From: Rhyacophila brunnea
Taxonomy: Eukaryota; Arthropoda; Insecta; Trichoptera; Rhyacophilidae
Reading direction: 5' to 3'
Assembly (NCBI GenBank): GCA_022495005.1
Contig: JAGYXB010000135.1
Span: forward strand, 3,658,001 to 3,722,000
Length of the DNA stretch: 64,000 nt
Below are positions 35,400 through 46,520 of this stretch, in pieces (position 1 is the first letter of the stretch; each line of letters starts with the position of its first letter). The notes beneath the pieces are model-generated. The model was not told the origin of the DNA, made no database searches, and worked only from the letters and a program-made list of their open reading frames with translations. The translations under genes were made by a program, and so were the position numbers.

Positions 35400-37130
35400 T
35401 CCCAGAGTATCGGATAGCTCCTGGATGAGTTACCCGGTGTCGAGGCGATAACGTCTCGAGGGGTTGTAGGTTAACAGGTGTTTATGCCAATAAGGTTCAA
35501 CAATGTCTCATGAGTCACCTTGTAGTTTTGACGTTGCTTCGTTTGTAGCGTAGCCGATGTTGAAGCGACAGAGTTCGTAATGTAACTGCCTGTTTATGCC
35601 ATCAAGGTCGAATGATGATACGTGACATGATTACAGTGCCTGGATGACTACACTTAGTATAGTAGGTAAGTAGGAAATATCGGATCGAATTAGGGCCAAA
35701 CTCGATACTTTCGTGAGAAAACCTGAATATACTGGACTATCTATTTAACCAAAACCATCCCGTTTAAAACGACATGATGGTAAACATAGTCATAAATCTT
35801 CAATAATATTGTATTCAATTACTTTTATCTACCGGAGTTGTTAATATACTTGCTCTAAATATTTATCTCATAGCCCGCAGACATTCTTTGTGAACTCTGA
35901 AAGATATTTTATTGAAAGAAATACTAAATACTTTGATCACGCCACGTTTCCTCGGCTGAATATTTAGCAATTTTATTATTACACGATATGATCAAAAATT
36001 GGACTAAGTATTAATAATATATTGCTTGAGACTTTCACGGTAATTTGTTAGGTTTTAAGGTATTTGGGTAGCCATTACGTATTCCTTCTTTTCTTTTTCC
36101 CATCTCGATGTTTTGGGTTCATTTTAGAGGATTTTCTCAAAGTAAATAAGTATAGGTGCTGTTGGGTATATGAACACTGCTCATATAAAATGTGTGTGTC
36201 GAAAAATATTTGTCATATGTGACAGCAGATATTGCTCTAAATAAAACATGGTAGTTGATGCGTATTAATTTTTATAGCAGGGTTTAACCAGGCTACTATA
36301 ATTGTCCAAAATTAGTAATTAACGGATTAATTATTGGATTCAATTAATTGACTGAATAATACACAGGGATCTATTGTACACACTTGAAATCTTCCCACGG
36401 ATAACGGTCACCGTGAAAATATCTAAATCGCCTGTAAGTATGTGTTCCACAAAAACATCATAAACTATGGATTTTATGATGTGAACATTACAATTCATGA
36501 TACAAAAAATATTTCTAAATGTATCTTTTATTTATTGCTTTAAAAACATTCATTGCAATAATATTTAACACTATAACATATTGCTGAGGAAATTCCGTCA
36601 GTTATTAACTTACATATTGATTCCTGTTTTATATTATCTAATTATATTTTATGACAGTATTCGATACTAGCTGTTTTGCCAAATTCGTCATTGAATTTTG
36701 CTGAAATACACATGTAACACAAAGAAATAAACAGGTATAATAATAGTCATGTTTAAAAGCATCATGGCTTACGGAATCACAGAAGTATCGTGAATATCAA
36801 ACGAGTCTTATATTGAAGCTTTTATTTTTCTTGCAATTTTGATGTTTATCATCTTGTATAATATCTATTTTGATATAATATTATGTATCTCAGATACTAC
36901 CTTATTAAGCCATCCATCATGTTATAATATTTTGGCTTTTATCTTATAATGTTTTAATATAAATATTTACGACGACTTCAATGTGTATGTGAGAATATAC
37001 TTTCAATCAAAAATAACGCACAACATTTTTTTAATATAATGATTGAATATAACAAAGTTAACCTTTTTTATAGTGGCGTAGCTTATACATATAAAAGTGA
37101 AGTAAAAAAAGGACGACTGTTCTACTAATT
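35400..37130. other. Non-coding interval
   Basis: No frame, RNA or repeat recognised. Confidence 0.4.
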
Positions 37131-37149
37131 TTCATACAAACTGAGTATT

Positions 37150-37330
37150 TGAGTCCAGGAGAACAACACAGTGCAGGAAGACCACGATTTCGGTGGCTTG
37201 ATGGCCTACAGAGAAACTGGCGATAGCTAGGAGTGGTCGACTGGAGAAGGTGAGCGGAGGAAATGCCAGAGTGAAAGAGGCCAAGATCTTCCCCGACCTG
37301 TAGTTCATGGGTCCAAAGTACTGGGCTATT
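37150..37330 (+). pseudogene. LINE 3' coding fragment
   Basis: Reads AGRPRFRWLDGLQRNWR, then LGVVDWRR, with interrupting stops, matching the GRP..RWLD…L…..W…A.DR tail found after the RT domain of several insect LINEs. Very short and decayed. Confidence 0.55.
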
Positions 37331-37639
37331 ATAAGGTTTACGATAAAGTCAGGCATGTCCAACTCATCGATCGCAGAATGGATTTTTATTAGAGAAAATG
37401 TTAAGCAACGTACCTGTTCATTCAGTTGTAATATAATATAATTTCATTATGATTTTTAAAAGGGAGCATTAATTCATGACCTGTAATCGAGGTGAGATAA
37501 AGAAAATAATTCCCGCGTTTGAAGATACGTAGTTTCCTCTTACCGTTGCGTAGTAGGTTCTTTTCTCAGAAATTTGACGAATTTGCAGTCGTCAGTGACA
37601 TGGGTCAGCTTTCAACCCTTTAGCCTTCGGTGATTGAGG

Positions 37640-37920
37640 TAATCATGAAGAGACGCTTTACGGCCTTTACGTGGCTAGGGCACGTGTTCCGGATGCCACC
37701 AAAGAGTGTGACACTTCGTACCCTTATGGCACAGACTCAAGGGTTCCGTTGCCATGGCCAGCCCTCTCTCACCCTGTAGCGGTACCACAAAAGCGACCTA
37801 CGTGCTGCCGGTCTGATATGGCGGAAGGCGCAAGAGTTGGCGATGGACCGAGGGAAGTGGCGCGAACTTGTGCTTGCTCTATGTCCCAATGCTCGGTCGT
37901 CACAGGGTGAAAGAAGAAGA
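37640..37920 (+). pseudogene. LINE C-terminal fragment (RT tail)
   Basis: The plus-strand frames read RRFTAFTWLGHVFRMP, a Q-G-F…QPS block, then RYHKSDLRAAGL and WRKAQELAMDRGKWRELVLA. This order (R..WLGH..RM, then the K.DL…W…A.DR..WR motif) is the post-RT region of insect LINEs. GC content is clearly above its surroundings, suggesting a younger insertion than most relics here. Confidence 0.7.
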
Positions 37921-38862
37921 TCTTCTCTTTATAGAAGATAAACCATTGCGCACTACTAGAAAATGCTATTCTGAAGACCACCGGCCACCACTGCTAGATA
38001 GTAAAACACTACTTGAACTTGACTGAATATATTATAGTGACTGGAGAATTGTAAATGTGCTAATAAAACATAAATCTGTGCGAAAAATGAGCGGAAGTGA
38101 GACAAAAGACATATTCAACGTCTCCGGACTGGGTTTTCATTGTACTAAAAGATAAAATTTTAAGGCATTAAAAAAGTAATTATTTTCACAAAAATATACC
38201 GCGACACGTTTTGTTCTTTATTCAAATTGTTTTCATGCTTACCAACTTAAATAATGAGACAGTGAAAACAGCTCTGTGATTTTTAATTGAGAATGTATTT
38301 TTTATACAGTCCTTCCGAAAATATACCTACCTACAGATAATAGTGATAGAATAAATGTTAACCAGAATATCCGTTGAAAGATAGACACCGTTATTTACAG
38401 TTTAATGTTTATTCAGAACGGAATACAAAGAAATCTGTAAATGTTTTCAATCTGTCAGTTTCTTTGATGTGCGCGTCATACTGATATTGTATTGTAACTT
38501 GTTTATCAAAGTGTTTAGTGTGGGATGTCGGTTGAATTGGAAAAAAATAATATACTGTACGTTAACGCATTGAATGATGATGATTTGTTTTGACGGTTTT
38601 TTTTATAATGGATATGAAATACTATGGTTATTGCTGTGATATATTTTTCCCAATAATCTAGTTATGTATTTCCCAATCTTTATATTTAATTTATTGTTTG
38701 GGCTAATTGCAAATTGTATCGAATTGCTCCCAGTTTTTGAGATACGGGCAAAATTAGTAGGAAGTTTGTTACAAACAAATCTGACAATGCCTTATTCATA
38801 ATTTAATAAAACGATACCTTTTATTCAGCTTAACTATCAATATATTTAGGGTTAGTCTATAG

Positions 38863-39420
38863 CAGCGATGCCAAATACGTGGCATGCGTGCCCAACTTGG
38901 CACGCTAAAAGTTTTCGACGGCACGCCAAAAAATAAATTCCTTTTATATTTTAATATTCAAAACGTTTATAGCGGAAAAATATAAAATCAAAGCGAAATC
39001 ATGTTAATGTATATTGTGGCAACACATGGAAAAGCATGCCTGATATCTGTTAAAAAAACTAGGAATCTCGTTGTTGACGATTTTTTCTTCCACGTACTAA
39101 TATTTTTTTCTATATTTAATCATGTACATTTAATCGGTCAACAAATGAAGATTCAGCAGCATGTATTAATTTGCAATCAACGACATATTATCAGTCTATA
39201 TATCAGACATTCAACAAAAATTAGCGTGTTATTGATTTTTTTTATATTTCCTTATTTTCTTTCTTTTATGTGTATCATTTTTTTATACTTGTTTTTTATA
39301 TACAATAAATATGATTTAGATTATATCATGTGTACACCTAAAAAAGAATGGCACGCGCCACGAATTAAAAAAAAATCGGGTTATTTTGGCACTCCAATCA
39401 AAGCCTACTCGCCATACATG
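38863..39420. mobile_element. Probable hAT-type MITE
   Basis: The left end CAGCGATGCCAAATACGTGG is of hAT style, followed by repeated tggcacgc motifs; the same motifs reappear reversed near the right end (gcacgcgcca, ttttggcactcc). Flanks gtctatag (38855-38862) and gtttatag (39421-39428) fit an 8-bp duplication with one change. The right terminus is poorly matched, so the exact end is uncertain. The 167-codon frame at 39001-39504 starts inside, runs past the right end and has no domain; I do not call it a gene. Confidence 0.5.
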
Positions 39421-39504
39421 GTTTATAGTGTCTATACAGAGAAGATTTTCTTCAATATTTTGAATGTTGATAGAATAGAATATTTATTAAATATGTCGTT
39501 ATAA

Positions 39505-42500
39505 TGTTTAGAATTATTAAACAAATAAATTTTATATTATTTAGGTTTTATCCCAAGTTCGGTGTAAGGAATATATTATTATAAAGAAAAGGATTTCGTG
39601 ACGTTATTTATTCATGGATCATTAGTCAGGCCATCAGAAAGATAGCAGGATTTAAAAGAAAATGTTACTGATATAAGTACTTATGCGCCATTTTGGTCTG
39701 AAAAGAGTTCTGAGAGAAAAGTGAAATGGTAAAAAAATCAGCTTACTTGAAAAACAAAGAAAGTACTTAGTGATAACCCGGATTAATATCCCATCTTTAA
39801 CCCAGAGGGCGAATTGTAGATTTATTATTATCATGTCACTGCAAGGTCATAATGATGTATCCATTTATAACAACGTTTTTCTTAGGTCGTATTCTTATTT
39901 GTCCGGTGGTTCTTTGTCCGGTACAAATCTTGCAATCAATTTTTAACTAACTTCCCGACCAGCTAGACATTCGAAACTTTTAGAATATATCAGAACACGA
40001 TGCCAATGCATTTTTTAATACTTTTAGCCACCTTTAAGTAGAATTGAATTAGTTTTCACTTAATTCTGTTTTGTATGAAAAGTTATTTCGACACCATTAT
40101 TGGTTGCTAGTCTGGGGTCCTAGCAACTAAATTATTGATATATACGTGCGTTGCTATGGAAATCAATATGACATGTCAAAATGACATTTCAGTATTATTC
40201 CTATCAAGTAAATTTTTTTTTGATCGTTTAAGCTAGTCAAGTCAAGTTTATATGATTCAACAGAAAATTTAAAAACGTTGCATATAAAAAGTTATTTTTA
40301 TGTTGTAATTATTTTTACAACTAAATTATTGATTTTAATTATGTTTTATTTAATATTGAATATATATACAAATGTAGCATACATTATTTTGAGTGAAAAT
40401 ACATAAATTGTATTAGTATCAAACGCATGCATATTAAAAAAAAAAAACAAAACTATACACCTTTTTATTAAAATTGGTATGGATTTTTGATCAGAAATTT
40501 TGATAAACCCTCAGTGAATGGAAAACAAAGGGTAGGTATGTCTGAAACAAAAACTTTGTGTCTACGAACAGCAATAAAGAACCCGTAATATATTATACTA
40601 AAAGGATTGATAAATAATAAATTATGGTTCACGCCCCTACCAAAGTAATTACATAGTATTATAATCTTTAAAACGCTCCCCTGAAAAAGAAGTGAGGTAA
40701 ATTATTTCATTAATTATTCATGAGCAAGTCTTTCACCATTTTGGGCGGCATGCGCACTCCACTGCATGTCATTTAATATTTAAATCAAAAATCTTGTGAC
40801 GTTGTACGAAATATATGAATAAATCCTGTGCTCAAATTCGGAGCCCTTTGTCATAAAATTCCTTCTATTTTCTCATTGTAATATCATAATATACAGAAAT
40901 ACATTTTTTTAACCAACATTTGGAACAAAAAACCTTCTTCTCTAAGGCCTATGGAGCCTTTGTACATGAAGGTTTATTTGTTAGAGTCACACTGAAACAA
41001 TAATGTATTGGAGAATTAAAAGTTACAAATGAGTCATGATTATTTATATAAATAAATGTAAACAAATATACGTTAGTAATGAAAACAAATAAAAACTCTG
41101 CCAATCTTGGTAGTATTGACTTGCGCGTCCATGATAACTATTTCTGAGAAATCGGGAGCATTCATTGTTTGTTCTCTCAAGGTGCCAAACTACCCTGCCA
41201 TTGGTAATGCCAATTGAGAGGGAAATAGCTGTGTTAAATCAAATCGCTTCGGATATTGATATATTTCATTTACGTGAGTGTGAGTTTCTGTGGACGTTGT
41301 TTTATAGGTTTTTAAGATTTGTCTACTATTAAGTGTAGTAATAATAAAAAAAATAATAACTGACTTAAGTATCTATGAACGGTAGTCATTTTTGTAATTA
41401 TTGAAACCAGAATTCAAATTTATCTGAATTTTTTAAGCTTACATCGGTAACTACTGATCGTTTTTAATTTGGGAATATTCCGCATTTACGGACCATTACG
41501 TTGGCTTTATTGATCATAAAAAATAATCAATATGAATGTTTACTAAATTAAAAAAAATCTCCCACATATCTCCAGCTGATAGTATTAATTACTATCCGTC
41601 GAACAGTAAAAATAAATGAATCCGGTTGATTATTAATTATGCCTTCCATATATTGTTAACAGTGTTTTTTTCAATGACCTTACAACCTAAATCTAGCCAT
41701 TGTCTCTTCAGTTCTTCTCAGTATCAACTAGTCTTACAGCATGACAAGTAATTCCAAGGTGTTCCTGTTTACTCTATTGATCCAGTGGAGCTGTGGTTTT
41801 CTCAGTTTTTTCATTCCATATATTACGATATAGAGACGATTATTTTCGGAACCTGTGTATTTTCCATACTGTGGATGTGTTTTGCCACCGCCATCTTTAG
41901 ATTAGTAAAGCCTTTTTTCACAAGCAACGAGTGGTCCACTTTTCAGCTATCAAAATCCGATCGCAAATTGCTTGACATATTGATTCGCCCTTTCTCGTTT
42001 CTAATTGAATTATAAAAAATTCTCAAATCAAATACTTATATTAACTATGTATCAGTGTTATTTATAAATAATATACATTCCTGATATTCATCAGCTGTCA
42101 AAGTCAAACTAGTCATTCACACAAAAACCGGTGGTGATATCGATTTCCAAAAAATATGTAGCATTGATCTATGCATTACATTTGTAGAAGGTGTATTAAT
42201 GCTAGTGTGTTATTTATCATTTAACTCATATATCCAAATCAAACCATTCCCTGTGTCACGTGAACACGACAGGCGCGTCAGTATGAGCACTCTATAGACA
42301 ATGGCAGGCAATGACAGGTCATCCATAGATAACGGGAGGAGCGTAAAGATAGGACCAGTCGTGAATGTATCGGTTTTCTCTTCAGTCGGCAATGGTTCTG
42401 CTCATCTGAGCTGCAACAGTTTAATATATTGAACAACAACATGGGTGCAAAAACATGGGTGCACTGAGCATTTTTTACATTAACTATATAATAATATGTT

Positions 42501-42690
42501 TCCTTAACGATTTTCGTTCGCCTGCGATGCTATTTTATTGTGTTACAATAACAACAATAGCGTTGTATGGTTTTAAATATCGTGTTCTCTTCTTTTTTCG
42601 ATCATTAAAGTGTGTCATGAATGATTAATTACACGACGTGACGAGGGTACTTAAAATTAATATCTTAAAATATTTAAATATGTAATATAA
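39505..42690. other. Non-coding interval upstream of the calbindin exon
   Basis: No repeat or gene was recognised. The interval probably includes the 5' intron and perhaps the non-coding first exon of the calbindin gene. The 76-codon frame at 41785-42015 is hydrophobic but matches nothing I know. Confidence 0.4.
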
Positions 42691-42693
42691 ACC

Positions 42694-42757
42694 ATATTTT
42701 TCTTTTTTTTTGCAGTTAAGTTATTAATCCAGAGTTAACCAAACAAAAGAAGTCACC
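42694..42757 (+). promoter_or_regulatory. 3' splice site and 5' UTR of the calbindin exon
   Basis: A T-rich tract at about 42694-42711 runs into tgcag, with the AG at 42714-42715, a canonical acceptor. The 42 bases from 42716 to the ATG carry no start codon and would be 5' UTR. This implies a non-coding exon upstream; its position and the promoter were not identified. Confidence 0.7.
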
Positions 42758-42905
42758 ATGAGTGCTGATGCAGCACAGGCAAAGAAACTGAATTTGGAGA
42801 GAGCTGCCAACTTTATGAGGCAGTACAGAGATCCCGACTCCAGGGAGCTGAAGAAACTCTCTGCTAACCAGTTCATGGAAGTGTGGAGTCATTACGACAA
42901 AGACG
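42758..42905 (+). CDS. Cbp53E: calbindin-32 (Cbp53E-type), first coding exon
   Basis: The exon encodes 49 residues plus one base. It contains the family signature NFMRQYRDPDSRELKKLSAN (residues 18-37), followed by the first EF-hand E-helix (NQFMEVWSHY) and the start of the Ca-binding loop (D47, D49, G50). Calbindin-32 is a cytosolic six-EF-hand calcium buffer of neurons and muscle. The ATG sits in a good context (gtcaccATGa). Upstream, a pyrimidine tract ending tttgcag at 42715 gives an acceptor, so the exon probably starts at 42716 with a 42-nt 5' UTR part and a separate non-coding first exon. The donor ACG|GTAATA at 42905/42906 is phase 1 and cuts the EF loop. Reading on past it gives 32 unrelated residues and a stop. 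No second EF-hand exon was found in the remaining 21 kb. Identification is from recognised family sequence, not a search. Confidence 0.9.
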
Positions 42906-42946
42906 GTAATAGATTTTTAAGCGTAACACAATCTTATACCATCGCA

Positions 42947-43230
42947 TTTCTTATCAATAATGCTACCACATTTAAACACAATATAGTTAAACATCTTTTC
43001 TACTAAATTAACTAAAAATATTTATTTCAAACTTTATATTTCAAAAATATGTAGTCTCGCTTTTGACATAAACACATCAATTATTAAACCACGGCCTCAC
43101 GTTTAACGTCCCTAAGTCGTTTATTTATATGTATTCTATCTTACTCTATCGCATATTGCGGAGATTATACGCGTGCTGAATGCTTTCCCACTCGCACTTG
43201 TGGTTAGTTTTTGTTCAGGCCTTAGTTCAG
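42947..43230 (+). repeat. Repeat pair, copy 1, just after the exon
   Basis: Blocks tctactaaattaactaaa (42998-43015), ttctatcttactctatc (43134-43150), catattgcggagat and ctcgcacttgtggttagttt recur in the same order at 45155-45435. Spacing differs modestly between copies. Class unknown. Confidence 0.65.
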
Positions 43231-45149
43231 AATATATAACGTCGCTATTAACAAAAACTCGTAGTGCTCTTCACTTAGTCAGATCACAGTGTAGGTGCAG
43301 ATGACTATGCTTCGACCTTAGATGTTTCTGAATTATTGTTTTTTAAGTTGTGTGTGGTAAAAATGTAAAACTCTTTGGAGATATATTTTAAAGAGTGAAA
43401 ATCATGAAGACAAATATTTTGTATTCACTTAGTCTACAGTTCATTGCATTTTTTAAAAATAAAAATGGCCGTTTATTTTATCGTTTCTAAGTCGTATAAA
43501 AGGCGAAAAGTTTTAATTGCTCAGTAAAATATAAATTACAAAAGTTTGATGCATTTTACGTTAATTCAGAAGTTAGATAGAATTACAGGTTTTGATGAAA
43601 TTTACCGGAAAACTTCTGCTGCCCTGATAAACGCTTGACTGAGCCGAGCAAAGTTTTCAGTAAATTTTGACAGCAAAAGCGTAGAACTATTGATAAATAT
43701 GACAATTAAAATTTATCATAATATTATCTGTATGGAAAAGTTTGAATATTGAAAGAGGAGGCATATACTGGATTAGAAAATAGTTAATTGTATTTTCCAA
43801 GAGATTCTGTGAGGACCAAATACCGTTTGTTAAATGCGTGGGTACTACCCGCGCTATGAGGCATTGCATTTTACTAGAGTTTGAAGGTCGCAACTTTTTA
43901 GCTTATCTTAGGGATACATTGGTACGATCGCATTATAAATGCTCGTATACAGTCAAAGACAGAACAAAAACCTATCGTCAACGAAACTAGTAAGCTACAT
44001 ACTAACATAGAGTCGTATCGATAGCTAAGTACTATCTTATTAGACTTAAACTAAAGTGGTTTTACGAGTATCACAAATATCCACAGAATCAAAACAATAT
44101 TAAAAAATCGTAAAATAAAATCTAACGACTCACATCCAAGCTTATTTCGTTCCCGAATTGCTTCAAACACGGTCTATTTTTTCAGCGGGATTTCCCTACA
44201 TACTTCATCCCTCTAAAGCCGCCGATAACTCAACAATGAACAAGATGGCTGCCCCGTCGAGAATTCCGTTTTTCGCGCGCTTTTAGGGAAGCGTATTTTT
44301 TAGGCTCGGATTTTCCCCGACGAAGATAGGCTTGTGTGATTTCGCCTAATCCCGGTTAGTGGTAGAGCAATGTAAATACGGGCCGTTATTTTAATGACTA
44401 ACCGTGGAATTTCGATTGGTAGGAATGCAGGAAATTAAAATAATATATTTACCAAAATTTCAAACCTTTTCAAATACGAAGTCTTGATAATTAAAAATGC
44501 GAGAAACTCTTGTTGTAATTTTAGGGGCTACTGTCAACCGGAGCGCCTCTTTCATAATTTAAAATTATGTTGTTGTGATTCCCTTGCCTTCGCCATCCTT
44601 TGTTTAAGAAAATTCTTACTAGTAAACAATCACGCGTTAAAGGTTAAAGAAAATAACTCAAATAATTTTGTCAAATGGGAGATAAAAACAAAGGACTTGG
44701 GTACGACTCTTTTGTACTTACATTCTAAGACTCGCTTCCGGTTTTAATTCTGTTTCAGGCCACTTTAAAAAAAAGTTTTGGCCATTAGAAACGAACATGT
44801 AAAAAAACTATTAGTGATTGAATCAATAATCTACATTTGCGTATGTACCTACCGGTTTTTATAGAATATACACAATTTAAAACACTGACATATAATAATT
44901 AGATTTTTTTGAAAAATATTATATCAGAGTGTGACTAGATAAGAACCCACATCTGTCGCATTCTGAGAAATGTGTTTAACCACTTTATTAATTGGCGTAA
45001 TCTCAGAGTAAAAATATAAAGAGAGTGACTATTGTTGGGCAAAATGAAGCCGTGTTTCTTGCGTATAACGCACAGCGGAACCTTAATATTATTATTATTA
45101 AACTTTATTATGAAATGTTGTTCCATAATGTTGGTTCTCAGTACGGCTG
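43231..45149. other. Intronic non-coding sequence
   Basis: Contains a GC-richer patch at 44200-44370 (including aagatggctgccccgtcgag) with no open frame. No gene or repeat assigned. Confidence 0.4.
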
Positions 45150-45435
45150 CTAAATTTAAATACAACATAGTTAATCATATCATTTTCTACTAAATTAACT
45201 AAACATAATTGCTACTATCTTTATATTTAACACAAAAACAATAAATTTCAGTAACGCGTGCTTGCAGTTTTTAAATGAATGTAGTCATTCAAATCAATAT
45301 TTACCCGCGACGTTAACAAAAAATATTTAATTCAGTCGTAGAAATTCTATCTTACTCTAACACATATTGCGGAGATATAAACGTGCGGAATGCTTTCTCA
45401 CTCGCACTTATGGTTCGTTTTTGTTCAGGCATTGG
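45150..45435 (+). repeat. Repeat pair, copy 2
   Basis: Direct counterpart of 42947-43230, ~2.2 kb downstream: ttctactaaattaactaaac, attctatcttactctaacac, catattgcggagat and cactcgcacttatggttc. Confidence 0.65.
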
Positions 45436-45781
45436 GCGTAATAATCATGCCTAAATTTTGTAACAACGATACGTTTGAGGTGTTATCTAAAATTCCGTTA
45501 ATATTGACGAAGATATTTTGTCGGCATCAATATCTCTCTGAATTTTATTTTTTAACGCAGGTACTTATTTACATTTACGAATTTGCCATTTTTATTGAAT
45601 AAAATATAAGATTTAAGATTGTAGCATTCTTTATTAGTTTGGAATTTACAAGGTAGTGGTTAAATCAAGGTATAACAAACAAATAATGTATTAACAAGAA
45701 ATAACCGGTGTGACGAGTATTGTGTATTAACCAAATTGCGATTGATGCGGGTTGAAGTTCCACTCAGTATATTTTTTAATT

Positions 45782-46046
45782 ATATGAGTGGTTCACAAGC
45801 ATTGTGAACCAAATCCATTTTGGTTTTTTTGAGTAAGCTAGGTTCAAACACAATATTTGAGTATTTCTAATTCTGTAAGGGTATGATTACAATTATAAAG
45901 TATTATTTTGAGTACATTTAAGTTATTATGTAAACCCATCATATCATACCCTTACAGAAAAAGAAATACTCAAATACTATGTTTGAACTTAACTTATTAA
46001 AAATAACCAGAATGGACTTGATTCACTATGCTTGTGAAACACTTAT
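45782..46046. mobile_element. Palindromic MITE with ~105-bp arms
   Basis: The left arm (ggttcacaagcattgtgaac, then gtatttctaattctgtaagg) pairs with the right arm (ccttacagaaaaagaaatac, then ctatgcttgtgaaacac) around a ~50-bp spacer. Ends carry TATA/TA, suggesting a mariner-type TA target. No coding capacity. Confidence 0.75.
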
Positions 46047-46179
46047 ATGTGCCGATATTTAAGGAGTATTCTAAATTTTAGTTTGAGTTGAGAAAAAGTT
46101 TGCGAAAGACTCAAGTACTGATGTCGGTATTTACGTGAAGGTTTGAAAGATACTGAATTAACATTCCACTTAATTGTTC

Positions 46180-46520
46180 GTTGCCCGTAATGGCCAAGCG
46201 GTAGATTGGTCTAGTAAACAAACATACCACATACGGAAGTTCAATAGTTTTGGCAGAAAATATGACGTAGTTAGAGCGACGCCGATGCAATACGCTTCAT
46301 ATAAAACCAGTCGGAAATGATAACGGTAAAATAATTAAATTTACCCTATGTAATTCATGCGCAGTAGAAGAAATCGAAATCTGCGCAATTTCAAAGTTAA
46401 GTTGTTCCACTAGCTCGAGCATGTGGCAAATATCCATTTCTCGTTGGAATAAAGATGCGTTAATACAACTTCCAATCTGTGGAACCCCATATTATTATAC
46501 TCTGAGAGTTGAACATGGTA
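46180..46520 (+). repeat. SINE family 2, diverged copy with tRNA-like head
   Basis: The head has a full A-box match, TGGCCAAGCGG (46193-46203). A body ~200 bp on reads atccatttctcgttgg, then taatacaacttccaatctgt and gttgaacatgg, paralleling 30515-30605. The B box is degraded. Confidence 0.55.

Noticed and set aside
39001..39504. 167-codon open frame, the longest in the window
   Set aside because: Phe/Ile/Leu-rich translation with no domain, lies across a probable hAT MITE boundary, and shows no splice or promoter context.
41785..42015. Hydrophobic 76-codon frame upstream of calbindin
   Set aside because: It resembles a membrane segment by composition only; no family motif and no clear splice sites.
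42250..42420. Possible non-coding first exon or promoter of the calbindin gene
   Set aside because: The block is somewhat GC-richer and has a TTCAGT initiator-like site, but no clean donor was found.
42906..43006. Extension of the calbindin frame past the donor to a stop
   Set aside because: The extra 32 residues have no EF-hand features and follow a good GT donor, so this is intron read-through.
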